Assembly: GCF_004000885.1 (NCBI RefSeq)
Contig: NZ_BIMC01000011.1
Coordinates: 62,001-126,000, forward strand
Source: Paenibacillus glucanolyticus NBRC 15330
GTDB lineage: Bacteria; Bacillota; Bacilli; Paenibacillales; Paenibacillaceae
Reading direction: 5' to 3'
Length of the DNA stretch: 64,000 nt
Part shown: piece after piece, positions 39,199-48,700 of the stretch
Numbering within the stretch: position 1 is the stretch's first letter
How the letters are laid out: each line of letters opens with the position of its first letter
Translations under genes and position numbers: made by a program
The notes under the pieces: model-generated
What the model was told of the DNA's origin: nothing
The model's database searches: none
Seen by the model: the letters and a program-made list of their open reading frames with translations, nothing else

Positions 39199-40593
39199 TT
39201 AAAGACCCGTCAAGAATTGACAATATTGAACGAGGCGTACGGCTGAAGGTCTAACTTTGGAGTCGGCATTCAGCGGTGCATTTTCACCTTTGGAAGGCTT
39301 GGAATTGACTTCAAGGAGCCATATGCGTCCTGACGTATCAATCGCCAAGTCAATGCCGAGCTCACCGAAATGATATGGAATGGCAGCCTCCAATCCATGA
39401 GCGATGTCCAGTGCGATCTGGTTCATTCGAGCAGGCGCTGTTTGTTTGGAGGTTAACGGAATTCCACTCATCGCAAGCGCATCCTTGACGGCAGAGAGCG
39501 TACCGCCTCTAGCAAGATTGGACACAAAGTGATTTCCGCCGGCGATTCGGGCTACGACAGAAGTCACCGACCATTTGCCGTTTTTGTTTTTATGAACAAG
39601 CACGCGAAAATCGACGTTTCGCCGGTTGATGCGGATCAAATCCAATCCTTGCTGAATTTGATAACGCGTTTTCTTGATTTTTCCTGATAAGCTGCTGAAC
39701 AGCTTTGGAAGCGAGGAGTAGGTATTTTTCTTGATTCCTTCAAGAGAGGTGGTCATCGTCTGATAATGGCCGTTCTCTTGGCGGGATATCCGGATGATTC
39801 CTTTTCCCAGACTTCCACGTACCGGTTTTAGAAACACCGTCCGATAAGCGGCACACATTTTTTTGAGGGTTGGATAACCGCTGAGTAAATAGGATTCAGG
39901 CAAATACTTTTGAAGTTTCGCATCAGGTCCGAGTGCTTCAAAAACATCGGATTTATCGAGAAATTTCTCATTGAAGATGTGGGTGCCGAATCGTGATTTT
40001 ACTTCTCTCATAAAATGCTGTACGCTAGGACTATTCTCCAGTTTGCGGGTAGACAGCCGGTTATTAATGACGTCTGGAGCTGGAACGCTGAGCTTTTTCC
40101 ACCCCGCGTCATAGGCAATCGCTTCAAGTGTCGACGGGTTCGAACCGATCATGTCAGGGGTAAAGAAGTATACATATGCGCCTTGTTTCCTGGCCGCGTT
40201 TACCATTTCCAGGCAGAAGGCTGAAATGGATCCGAAAGGTTTGTCTGGCTCATCCGGGTGATAGCGACTGACCATAACCCCGATAAGCGGACCGAGCTTC
40301 AGAGTCCTTTCTAATGGAAAATATTTGACATTCATTACGGTTCGAGGAAGAAGTCCCGAATTGCTGAATACGGAAGGGTTAAGGTGCAGTGAGTTCGATT
40401 TACCTCCTGAAGTGACTTGAATTTCCTGCTTGAAGGAGCCAAAGGCAAGCTGTATCGGCGAATCTGTGGGGATACGGAGCTGTCTTATGAGCCGATCACC
40501 AAGCTTGATATCGTTATCCGGAAGCTGGGCTGAACGGACTAATTGAACCGATATCTTGGATTTGGTGTTGGGTTTAATCTTGGATTTGCGCAT
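39199..40593 (-). CDS. YheC/YheD-family ATP-grasp coat protein (long type)
   Basis: A 464-residue long-form member and first gene of the array. The N-terminal domain (about 1-100; IKLGDRLIRQLRIPTDSPIQ, FGSFKQEIQVTSGGKSNSLH) precedes the core beginning GPLIGVMVSRYHPDEP. ATP-grasp blocks are FLKPVRGSLGKGIIRI, QIQQGLDLIRINRRNVDFRV, SNLARGGTLSAVKDAL and GELGIDLAIDTSGRIWLLEVN. ATG at 40593 is chosen because GGAAGGAGATC lies 8 bases before it. It is divergent from yheB. Confidence 0.9.
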   Translation of the reverse strand: MRKSKIKPNTKSKISVQLVRSAQLPDNDIKLGDRLIRQLRIPTDSPIQLAFGSFKQEIQVTSGGKSNSLHLNPSVFSNSGLLPRTVMNVKYFPLERTLKLGPLIGVMVSRYHPDEPDKPFGSISAFCLEMVNAARKQGAYVYFFTPDMIGSNPSTLEAIAYDAGWKKLSVPAPDVINNRLSTRKLENSPSVQHFMREVKSRFGTHIFNEKFLDKSDVFEALGPDAKLQKYLPESYLLSGYPTLKKMCAAYRTVFLKPVRGSLGKGIIRISRQENGHYQTMTTSLEGIKKNTYSSLPKLFSSLSGKIKKTRYQIQQGLDLIRINRRNVDFRVLVHKNKNGKWSVTSVVARIAGGNHFVSNLARGGTLSAVKDALAMSGIPLTSKQTAPARMNQIALDIAHGLEAAIPYHFGELGIDLAIDTSGRIWLLEVNSKPSKGENAPLNADSKVRPSAVRLVQYCQFLTGL

Positions 40594-40730
40594 GATGGAT
40601 CTCCTTCCGACAACAACTGGATACTTAAGTGAACAGACTAAGAACTTCATCTGATCATTGCATGTAATGCATCATATGAGGACATATATCCCTTGGTGAT
40701 TGTACTGCTCGGGAAAAAGGAGTGCTTAAA

Positions 40731-41897
40731 ATGCCGAACTGGCTGTTTATTTTGGTGAACGTGTGCGTAGCTGCTTTTGTCGGCGGCATCACCAACCACT
40801 TTGCGATAAAAATGTTGTTTCACCCCCGCGAAGAAAAAATTCTGCTGGGTCGTCGCCTGCCATTTACACCAGGCTTGATCCCGAAGCGCAAGGAAGAAAT
40901 CGCAGAGTCGTTGGGACATGTGGTCTCGGACTATCTGGTGACAAGCGAAGGACTGCAGGAACTCATCCGCAAGCCCGTATTCCGGGCCAAGATGGAGGAT
41001 ACCCTTCATCGGAAGCTGGTGGAATGGAGCCAATCGGAACGGAGCCTGGGAGACTTGGCGTTGAAGGTATGGAGTCCCGAGCAGTGGGAGCAGGTAAAGG
41101 TTCGGGCCGAACAATCGGCGCGCTCGCTTACGGCCCAGGGCGCATCTGCAATATGGCATGGGTATGAGCTGGGAGCCAAACCGCTGAAGGTGCTTGTTCC
41201 CGGTTGGTCGGAAGAAACGATCGAGGGCTGGAGCAGGGCAGCCACTGATATGGTGCTGAAGGAACTGGGGAGCACGCTGCTGTCAGCCAAAGGCCAGCTA
41301 ATGCTATCGGATGTGGCTTCCTCGCTCATCGATAAGGCGGGCGGATTTTTGGGCACAATGGCTTCGATTTTTGTGGATGAGGATAAACTGATTCAGAAGC
41401 TGACCCCCATGCTGATCCAGCAGCTTGAGGGAGATCAGGTTCGTAAGACGATTACGGACATCATCTCAGGAAAATTGTCATATTACGGCGATATGCCGCT
41501 TGGGGAGGTCATCGAGCATGCAACAGGCGAGCCGGGGCTGACGTGGATCGAACGCACATTGGATGATAAGCTTCCTTGGGCCAAGTGGATTCAGCAAATC
41601 GAAAATCTTCGCGTTGCCGACGTGATCGGGACGCGGATGCCAGCCATCGAGGCGGCGCTGCCGGGCTTGCTTGACAAAGCCCTGGGCTTCCTGGAGCGAG
41701 GCGTTCCTGTGGCCATGAAGGCTGTTAATTTACCACAGCTTGTTCAGGAGCAGGTGCAGAAATTTCCCGTTGAGCGGCTGGAAGAGGTCATATTAAGCGT
41801 CTCGGGGCGGGAATTCAGGGCCATTACGTGGCTCGGTGTCCTGCTGGGGGGAATGATTGGATTGTTCCAATCGATGTTAACCCTGCTCTGGAGATAG
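40731..41897 (+). CDS. yheB: DUF445 membrane protein YheB
   Basis: A 388-residue DUF445 protein. A first membrane helix (WLFILVNVCVAAFVGGITNHFA, about 4-25) is followed by the conserved AIKMLFHPREEKILLGRRLPFTPGLIPKRK region. A long amphipathic, mostly helical middle follows, then a last membrane helix near the C-terminus (TWLGVLLGGMIGLFQSM). In Bacillus yheB sits next to yheC and yheD, as here. Function unknown. ATG at 40731 follows AAAAAGGAG. It is probably co-transcribed with yheA, 70 bases downstream. Confidence 0.92.
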   Translation: MPNWLFILVNVCVAAFVGGITNHFAIKMLFHPREEKILLGRRLPFTPGLIPKRKEEIAESLGHVVSDYLVTSEGLQELIRKPVFRAKMEDTLHRKLVEWSQSERSLGDLALKVWSPEQWEQVKVRAEQSARSLTAQGASAIWHGYELGAKPLKVLVPGWSEETIEGWSRAATDMVLKELGSTLLSAKGQLMLSDVASSLIDKAGGFLGTMASIFVDEDKLIQKLTPMLIQQLEGDQVRKTITDIISGKLSYYGDMPLGEVIEHATGEPGLTWIERTLDDKLPWAKWIQQIENLRVADVIGTRMPAIEAALPGLLDKALGFLERGVPVAMKAVNLPQLVQEQVQKFPVERLEEVILSVSGREFRAITWLGVLLGGMIGLFQSMLTLLWR

Positions 41898-41967
41898 ATG
41901 GATATTCATCGAGTGCAAAGCAAACAAATACGGCGATGAGGCCGAACATAATTGGAGGAAATTAAAA

Positions 41968-42315
41968 ATGAACATTTATGATAAAGCGCACGATTTGGCA
42001 AAAGCGATGAAGGAAAGCCAGGAGGTACAGGAGATTACGGATGCGATGAAACTCGTGGATGCCGATCCGGAGAGCCGACGCATGCTGGATGATTTCCGTC
42101 AGCGTCAGATGGAGCTCCAGCAGCGCATGATGTCGGGGGATATGCCGGCACAAGACGAAATGGAGAAAATGGAGAAACAGTTCGATGTGCTTAGCCTGAA
42201 CCTGAACATTCGCCGTTTGTTTGATGCAGAGCGCCGTCTGAGTGTTATTATTGAAGACGTGAACAAGATCATTTCAGATAGTCTTCAGCATCTGTATGGC
42301 CCAGGCCAACAATAA
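41968..42315 (+). CDS. yheA: YheA, YlbF/YmcA-family protein
   Basis: A 115-residue, all-helical protein of the YlbF/YmcA family (AHDLAKAMKESQEVQEITDA, DPESRRMLDDFRQRQMELQ). Relatives form complexes that modulate RNA maturation and development in Bacillus, but YheA itself is uncharacterised. The ribosome binding site TTGGAGG lies 8-10 bases upstream. Gene order yheB-yheA beside the ATP-grasp genes is conserved with Bacillus. Confidence 0.92.
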   Translation: MNIYDKAHDLAKAMKESQEVQEITDAMKLVDADPESRRMLDDFRQRQMELQQRMMSGDMPAQDEMEKMEKQFDVLSLNLNIRRLFDAERRLSVIIEDVNKIISDSLQHLYGPGQQ

Positions 42316-42430
42316 ATTCGTCATTGGCATAGCCGAACTGGTTAAATTTCGAAAACTTGTCTCATAAATTGTGCAGACTCCTCATAGAGTAGAAATATAG
42401 ATTTCAGAGAGTAGAGGAGCTGCGTTTACA

Positions 42431-42718
42431 ATGAAAAAGAAGAAGAACAAGTTTAAGCACACGGCTTATTTGTTGGTCGCACTGGGCATGTTGATATACG
42501 CCCTTCCTAGCATTTCTTTCACAGGAGGGTTCTCATGGGTTTCTCTGTTCGGTGCAGTCTGGGCTGGATTTGCCCTGCTCGTTATCGGCTCGCATCTCTA
42601 TTACCTTATCGGTGTTGATGATGCAAAACAGAAAGCACTTGATGAGATTCGTAAGGAAAAAATGCATCAATGGGAACTGAAATGGCCTGAAGAACAGAAG
42701 AGCCAGGAAGCGAATTAA
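42431..42718 (+). CDS. Small two-helix membrane protein, unknown
   Basis: A 95-residue protein with a very basic start (MKKKKNKFKH), two membrane helices (about 11-28 and 38-62; GLSWV-type loop between) and a charged C-terminal helix (AKQKALDEIRKEKMHQWELK). It is preceded by TAGAGGAGC. No family recognised. It ends before a strong terminator. Confidence 0.75.
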   Translation: MKKKKNKFKHTAYLLVALGMLIYALPSISFTGGFSWVSLFGAVWAGFALLVIGSHLYYLIGVDDAKQKALDEIRKEKMHQWELKWPEEQKSQEAN

Positions 42719-42754
42719 TAGCAGGGGACGATAAGTACCGCGACAAGAACAAAT

Positions 42755-42813
42755 AAACTCCCTAGGGCGGATTGGATGGCTGCACCCATCCGGTATCCGC
42801 AGGGGAGTTTTTT
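42755..42813 (+). terminator. Terminator after the two-helix protein gene
   Basis: A long two-part hairpin (AAACTCCC ... GGGGAGTTT outer stem, GGATGG ... CCATCC inner stem) followed by TTTTTT. Confidence 0.88.
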
Positions 42814-42895
42814 GCGTTGGCCGGGTATGGGAGCTTGTTAGGACGTGATATAATAGATACAGTATGGTACAGATAGTGTTCCGGGGGTGTAACAG

Positions 42896-44230
42896 ATGGA
42901 CGTTCGAGATGATACGATTACAAAACACGAGCAGTTGGTTCAGCATATCGAAAGTTTGAAGGTTGGGAGCAAGATATCCGTCCGCCGATTAGCCAAAGAG
43001 ATGGGGGTGAGCGAGGGTACCGCTTATCGTGCCGTGAAGGAAGCGGAAAGCCTGGGCATCGTGGTCACCAAGGAACGGATCGGCACGGTTCGCGTTGAAC
43101 GCAAGCCGCGGAACATATCGGAGCAGCTTACGTTTGCGGATGTTGTTGAAATTGTGGAGGGGCACGTATTGGGCGGTGCGGAAGGGCTGAACAAGAGCCT
43201 GCACAAATATGTGATCGGCGCCATGAAGGTAGAGGCGATGATCCGGTATATTGATGCGGGAAGCCTCATGATTGTTGGCAACCGGGAGGATGCGCATTTC
43301 CTGGCATTGGAGCAGGGAGCGGGAGTATTGATTACGGGCGGTTTCGGTACGAGCCGTGAAGTGAAGCAGCTGGCAGACCAGTTGGACCTGCCCATCATAT
43401 CATCCCGACATGATACGTTTACGGTAGCCTCCATGATTAACCGCGCCATTTTTGACCGTTTAATTAAGAAGAAAATTATGCTGGTCGAGGATATTGCTCA
43501 TGATAAACCCAAGAATCACCAGTTGAAAAACTCTGTTACCGTTCAGGAATTTAAGCGGATTATCCAGGAGACCGGTGAGATTCGGTATCCGGTAACCGAT
43601 GAATGGAACCGGGTCATCGGCATCGTCGGGGTTCGGGATGTGGAGGGATTGGCCGAATCCCAGCCGATCGAGAAAGCAATGACCCGCAATCCGGTAACGG
43701 CAAGTTTGAAGACGTCCCTCGCTTCAGCGGCACAGATTATGATGTGGGAGGGAATCGATTTTCTCCCGATTGTCGATCGGAACCGCAAGCTGCTCGCAAC
43801 CGTCACCCGAAAAGAGGTGCTTGGCGCACTTCGCGATGCCCGAAACCAGCCTCAGCTTGGAGAGACGTTTGACCAGCTGATCTGGAATGGCATTGCCGAG
43901 GATCGGGATGAGGAAGGGCATTTGTTTTTCCACGGCTTTATTACTCCCCAGATGGCCACGGATCTCGGTACGATTTCTCAAGGCGTGCTCACAACGGTGA
44001 TGAGTCAGGCGGCTGTCAAGGCTGCCAAGGATATCAGCGGGTGGGATCATGTATTGGATCATCTGTCGACCTATTTCATCCGGCCCGTGCAGATTGAGGA
44101 TCCCATCGTCATTATTCCGAAATTGCTGGAAATCAGCCGGCGCACCTGCAAGATGGAGATCGAAATCCAGCATCAGTCCAGTCTGATTGCCAAAGCGGTC
44201 ATGACGATGCAGGCCATCGATCATGGATAA
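42896..44230 (+). CDS. ytoI: YtoI: HTH, DRTGG, CBS and hotdog domain regulator
   Basis: A 444-residue multidomain protein like B. subtilis YtoI. A winged helix-turn-helix (about 10-65; VRRLAKEMGVSEGTAYRAV) is followed by a DRTGG domain (about 80-180; ITGGFGTSREVKQLAD), two CBS repeats (about 215-315; IGIVGVRDVEG, FLPIVDRNRKLLATVTRKEV) and a hotdog domain (about 330-435; FFHGFITPQMATDLGTISQG). This suggests a nucleotide- or CoA-ester-sensing transcription regulator, but targets are not known. It is followed by a shared terminator with the convergent ytpI. Confidence 0.92.
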   Translation: MDVRDDTITKHEQLVQHIESLKVGSKISVRRLAKEMGVSEGTAYRAVKEAESLGIVVTKERIGTVRVERKPRNISEQLTFADVVEIVEGHVLGGAEGLNKSLHKYVIGAMKVEAMIRYIDAGSLMIVGNREDAHFLALEQGAGVLITGGFGTSREVKQLADQLDLPIISSRHDTFTVASMINRAIFDRLIKKKIMLVEDIAHDKPKNHQLKNSVTVQEFKRIIQETGEIRYPVTDEWNRVIGIVGVRDVEGLAESQPIEKAMTRNPVTASLKTSLASAAQIMMWEGIDFLPIVDRNRKLLATVTRKEVLGALRDARNQPQLGETFDQLIWNGIAEDRDEEGHLFFHGFITPQMATDLGTISQGVLTTVMSQAAVKAAKDISGWDHVLDHLSTYFIRPVQIEDPIVIIPKLLEISRRTCKMEIEIQHQSSLIAKAVMTMQAIDHG

Positions 44231-44249
44231 TACAAACGCTTGAAATATA

Positions 44250-44293
44250 AAGGGGCATCCCATAGGTCGCTATGACCTGACGGGATGCCCCTT
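44250..44293. terminator. Bidirectional terminator between ytoI and ytpI
   Basis: A 12-bp perfect outer stem AAGGGGCATCCC / GGGATGCCCCTT with an inner AGGTC/GACCT stem, between convergent genes. Confidence 0.82.
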
Positions 44294-44306
44294 CAGCTTA
44301 ATTCAC

Positions 44307-44618
44307 TCAGCTTGCAGTCCGGGAATTCTTCAGCCTGTTGTAATAGGTGCGGCTTCGAAGCCCGGCAAATATATTAAATGCGCCAAGCACCATAAACGCG
44401 GCCTCTACAATAACGGCCGGCGTGGAGCCGCTGAACAAAAACATACAGATAAGCGATAGGGAAACCAGCATAATGCCCATGCAGAGGTTCATCATGGACA
44501 TATATAGTCCGCGATCAGCCGGATCGGCCACTCGGCGAGCACGAATACTGTACAGCGCAGCGGCAATTACGGACAAGACAAGGATAATGTACAGGACGTA
44601 GTGAATGACGGTTATCAT
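44307..44618 (-). CDS. ytpI: YtpI-like membrane protein
   Basis: A 103-residue protein with three predicted membrane helices (VIHYVLYIILVLSVIAAALY, MNLCMGIMLVSLSLICMFLF, PAVIVEAAFMVLGAFNIFAG), matching the small YtpI family found beside ytoI in bacilli. ATG at 44618 follows AAAGGAG; the upstream in-frame ATG at 44660 has no ribosome binding site. Function unknown. Confidence 0.85.
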   Translation of the reverse strand: MITVIHYVLYIILVLSVIAAALYSIRARRVADPADRGLYMSMMNLCMGIMLVSLSLICMFLFSGSTPAVIVEAAFMVLGAFNIFAGLRSRTYYNRLKNSRTAS

Positions 44619-44699
44619 GGAAGGCTCCTTTAGTTCGGCTATGTGCTCACGATGCAGCACAGCATATACGATTCGATCATTTACGATAACGGTATTGTA

Positions 44700-45203
44700 T
44701 CATGATATGCTTGACTTTGCATCCAGATGGTCAATGCTGATCCAGATTTGCAGCACACCCTCCATGACCAGCATGGTCTTGATTTGGACTTTGTAATCTT
44801 TATCGCGAACGGTGTAAATTTTGTCGCTGAGGAGCGAACGGGTCAGCTTGCTGTCCGTATCGATATCAAACACGTTCCGGCCGCGAAGGGCTGCCAGATC
44901 TTCCCCCATGAGTTTTATGATATCCTTGCTGATCACGGGATCAAGAGGGGCTTTGGCGTCTTGCTCGCTGCGGATCTTGATTTCCTTGATGACCGTAGAT
45001 TGTTTATTGTATTTTTTTAACGAATCGATATCTTCTTTATACTGCGTGATTTGGAGCTGCTGGGCTTGATTCGTTTCCCACAGTTTAGTGTAGCTTGCGT
45101 GGTAGATCGAGTTGTAGACGATGCTGCCGACGACCATCCCCAGCACGAAGATGGAAGCAACCTGATAGAAGGGGCGAAAGCGGTGGGCTGGGGGCACTCG
45201 CAT
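44700..45203 (-). CDS. ytrI: Sporulation membrane protein YtrI
   Basis: A 167-residue protein with one N-terminal membrane helix (FYQVASIFVLGMVVGSIVYN, about 12-31), a coiled-coil stretch (about 40-75) and a C-terminal beta domain (about 100-165). This is the YtrI layout, and the gene sits directly after ytrH and opposite dnaE, as in Bacillus. There the pair is SigE-dependent and needed for efficient sporulation. It starts 3 bases after the ytrH stop. Confidence 0.88.
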   Translation of the reverse strand: MRVPPAHRFRPFYQVASIFVLGMVVGSIVYNSIYHASYTKLWETNQAQQLQITQYKEDIDSLKKYNKQSTVIKEIKIRSEQDAKAPLDPVISKDIIKLMGEDLAALRGRNVFDIDTDSKLTRSLLSDKIYTVRDKDYKVQIKTMLVMEGVLQIWISIDHLDAKSSIS

Positions 45204-45206
45204 AGG

Positions 45207-45533
45207 CTAGCTCCGGCTGGAGCAAACCCATTTTACGAGTTCGCTGCCCATATGCGCTCCGAGAAATGCAAAGCCAAGATATAATATTTGCTTGATCGCA
45301 GGGGATAAATTGCCGCCAAGCATATTGCTCTCGATGACGCGCATCGGATCGATGGTGCCTCCGATGGCGGCAGCAAGCGCCCATATCTTGATCCGGTCTG
45401 CGACCTCCAGCATGGTATGGGTGGGGGGCTGCAGGGACAGCACGGCACCCACGCCTCCCACCATAGCGCCCCCCAGGACGATGCCGAAGGCTATAAAAAA
45501 GTCCAGAATCGCTTTTGATAAAAAAATGCTCAT
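45207..45533 (-). CDS. ytrH: Sporulation membrane protein YtrH
   Basis: A 108-residue membrane protein with about three helices. The family signature includes FFIAFGIVLGGAMVGGVGAVL and KIWALAAAIGGTIDPMRVIE. It is followed immediately by ytrI and divergent from dnaE, the conserved bacillary arrangement. AGAGGAGACATGAGGCG provides the ribosome binding site. Confidence 0.93.
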   Translation of the reverse strand: MSIFLSKAILDFFIAFGIVLGGAMVGGVGAVLSLQPPTHTMLEVADRIKIWALAAAIGGTIDPMRVIESNMLGGNLSPAIKQILYLGFAFLGAHMGSELVKWVCSSRS

Positions 45534-45710
45534 CGCCTCATGTCTCCTCTCTTCTTAGGTGGATATCACGGCAGCCGCCTGTCCACATTCTCCCTAGTCT
45601 CATTCTATGGGCGGGCCTAGCATGATTATGATAAAATGGAATAAAGACTTTTAAAGATATTACCGGGTTGACTATAAATATAAATGTACCGGCGAAAGGA
45701 AGGCGTTACG

Positions 45711-48700
45711 ATGAGCTCTTTCGTGCATTTGCACGTGCATAGCGAATACAGTTTGCTCGATGGAGCGGCACGTATCGGTGACCTGGTGCGGGAAGCGGCA
45801 GTGCTTGGAATGAAATCGCTGGCGCTGACGGATCATGGCGTGATGTATGGGGCCATTCCATTCTATAAAGCCTGCCTGGCGCAGGGCATTAAACCGATTA
45901 TTGGCTGCGAAGCCTATATTACGGCGGGTTCCCGCAAGGAACGGGGCAGCCGCAAGGATCAGCCGATCTATCATTTGATTCTGCTCGCCAAGAATGAGGT
46001 TGGCTATCGCAATTTAATGAAGCTCTGTTCGATCGGGCATCTGGAGGGTTACCATTACAGACCCCGAATCGACATGGAGGCGCTGGCTGCCCATCATGAA
46101 GGCATCATATGCCTCAGTGCTTGCCTGGGAGGCGAGGTCCCGCAGCATCTGCTTCATGGACGTGAAGCGGAAGCCAAGGCAGCAGCGCTTCGTTACCAGG
46201 CGATATTCGGAGATGACTATTACCTGGAGCTGCAGGATCACGGGATTCCGGAGCAGAAGCGCGTCAATCCGCAGCTGATCGCGCTCAGCCGTGAGACGGG
46301 TATTCCACTCGTAGCTACCAATGATGTGCATTACCTCACGGAGGAAGATGCCGAGGTTCAAGACGTTCTGATCTGTATCGGTACGGGCAAAACAGTGGAG
46401 GACGAGGACCGGCTGCAGATCCAGACCAACCAGCTGTATCTCAAGAGCGGCAGTGAAATGGAGCGTCTGTACCCCCATGTGCCGGAAGCGATACAGAATA
46501 CAGCCAAGATTGCGGACCAATGCAATCTGGAGCTCGAATTCGGCAAATCGATTTTGCCGGAGTACAGCTCTCTCCCCGAGGGAAAGAATGCTGCGGAATA
46601 CCTGCGCGAGCTTTGCCTGAACGGACTGCAGGAACGCTACGGGATTACAGAACGGTGGCAGGATGAGGCACTTCGGAGTGAGCTGGAGCAGCGTCTGAAT
46701 TATGAGCTCGGCGTCATCGAGAATATGGGCTTCAGCGACTATTTTCTGATCGTATGGGACTTTATTGCTTACGCCCACAGACAGGGCATCGCGGTTGGGC
46801 CCGGCAGGGGCTCGTCGGCGGGAAGCTTGGTCGCTTACACCCTTCAGATTACAAATGTTGACCCGATGAAATATAAATTGTTGTTTGAACGCTTCCTGAA
46901 CCCGGAGCGGATTACGATGCCCGATATTGATATCGACTTCAGTGACGAGCGCCGGGATGAGGTTATCGATTATGTGGTGGATAAGTATGGGAAGGAGCAT
47001 GTCGCCCAGATCATCACGTTCGGTACGATGGCGGCAAGGGCGGCTGTACGCGATGTCGGCCGTGCGCTGAATGTGCCGTTCGGGGATGTGGACAAAGCGG
47101 CCAAACTGATTCCTAACCATCTTGGCATCAGTATTGCCAAAGCGATGGAGCAAAGCCCGCAGCTGAAGGAGCAGTACGAAACAAGGCCGAAGGTGCGCGA
47201 GCTGATCGACATGGCGATGAAAGTGGAAGGTATGCCGCGCCATGCTTCGACGCATGCCGCGGGTATCGTTATTTCACGCGATCCGCTGACGGATGCGGTG
47301 CCGCTGCAGGAAGGCAGCGAGAAGACAGCGCTGACGCAGTATTCCATGGAGAATTTGGAGAGCGTGGGCCTTCTTAAGATGGATTTTCTGGGTCTGCGGA
47401 CGCTGTCCATCATCGAGCGGACGCTGAAATGGATTCAAGAATTGACCGGCGGGGCGCTTGATTTCGAACAGATACCGGATAACGATGGCAACACGTACGA
47501 AATGCTGGGGCGCGGCGAAACCACGGGCGTATTTCAGCTTGAGTCCGCAGGTGTAAGGCGGGTGCTGAAAGATCTGAAGCCTTCGGCGTTTGAGGATATC
47601 GTATCCGTGGTCGCCTTGTATCGACCAGGTCCGATGGAATTTATACCAAGGTTTATCCAGGTTAAGCACGGCCAGATAGATCCTGAGTACCCTCATGAGG
47701 ATCTAATTCCAATACTTGGCGATACTTATGGGATCATTGTCTATCAAGAGCAGATCATGCAGATTGCCTCGACGATGGCGGGCTTCTCTCTCGGGGAGGC
47801 GGATCTGCTTCGCCGAGCGGTATCGAAGAAAAAGCGCGAGGTGCTGGACCGGGAGCGCAGCCACTTCGTTTCGGGCAGCCTCAAGCTTGGCTATAGCGAG
47901 GATGAAGCTAACCGCGTGTACGATATGATTGTGCGGTTTGCGAACTATGGATTTCCACGTGCGCATGCTGCCGCCTACGGCGTGCTCGCTTTCCAGACGG
48001 CTTATCTGAAGGCACATTATCCGGTTCCATTCATGGCTTCCATGCTGACCGCCGTTATGGGGAGTCACCGGAAGGTTGCAGAATACGTGCTGGAGGCTCG
48101 CCGCATCGATATTGAAGTGATGCCGCCCGATGTCAATGAAAGCGGGACATATTTTACGCCGGTCGTAAGCCAGTCTGAATCCGCCAGCCTGGATGAAGGA
48201 AGCCATCATTTCACCGAAGGCGGCATTCGCTTTGGGCTTGCAGCCATTAAGAACGTGGGCACCCAAGCGGTTGAGAATATCGTAGAGATACGCCGCGAGA
48301 AGCCATTTGAAAGTCTGCTCGATTTTTGCCGCCGCGTAGACCTCCGCGTATGCAACAAGCGCGTGATCGAGTCACTCATCCAGGCCGGGGCCTTCGATTC
48401 CTTGCCGGGTCACCGCTCCCAACTGGTGGCCATGCTGGATGAGACGGTGGAGGCAGCTGTGAAGTGGCGTAAAGAGCGGGACGACCTGCAAATTCAGCTG
48501 TTTGACTTTGTTGAAGCAACCAATTGGGACATTGAATATCCTGACATCCCGCCTTATACGGCAAGTCAGCAGCTCGAATTCGAGCGTGAGCTTCTGGGTA
48601 TGTATCTGTCCGGCCACCCGCTGGATGGATATGAAGATACACTGACGGAGTCGGGGGCCGACCGGCTAATGGACCTTCATGAAGCGGCAGACGAATCGAT

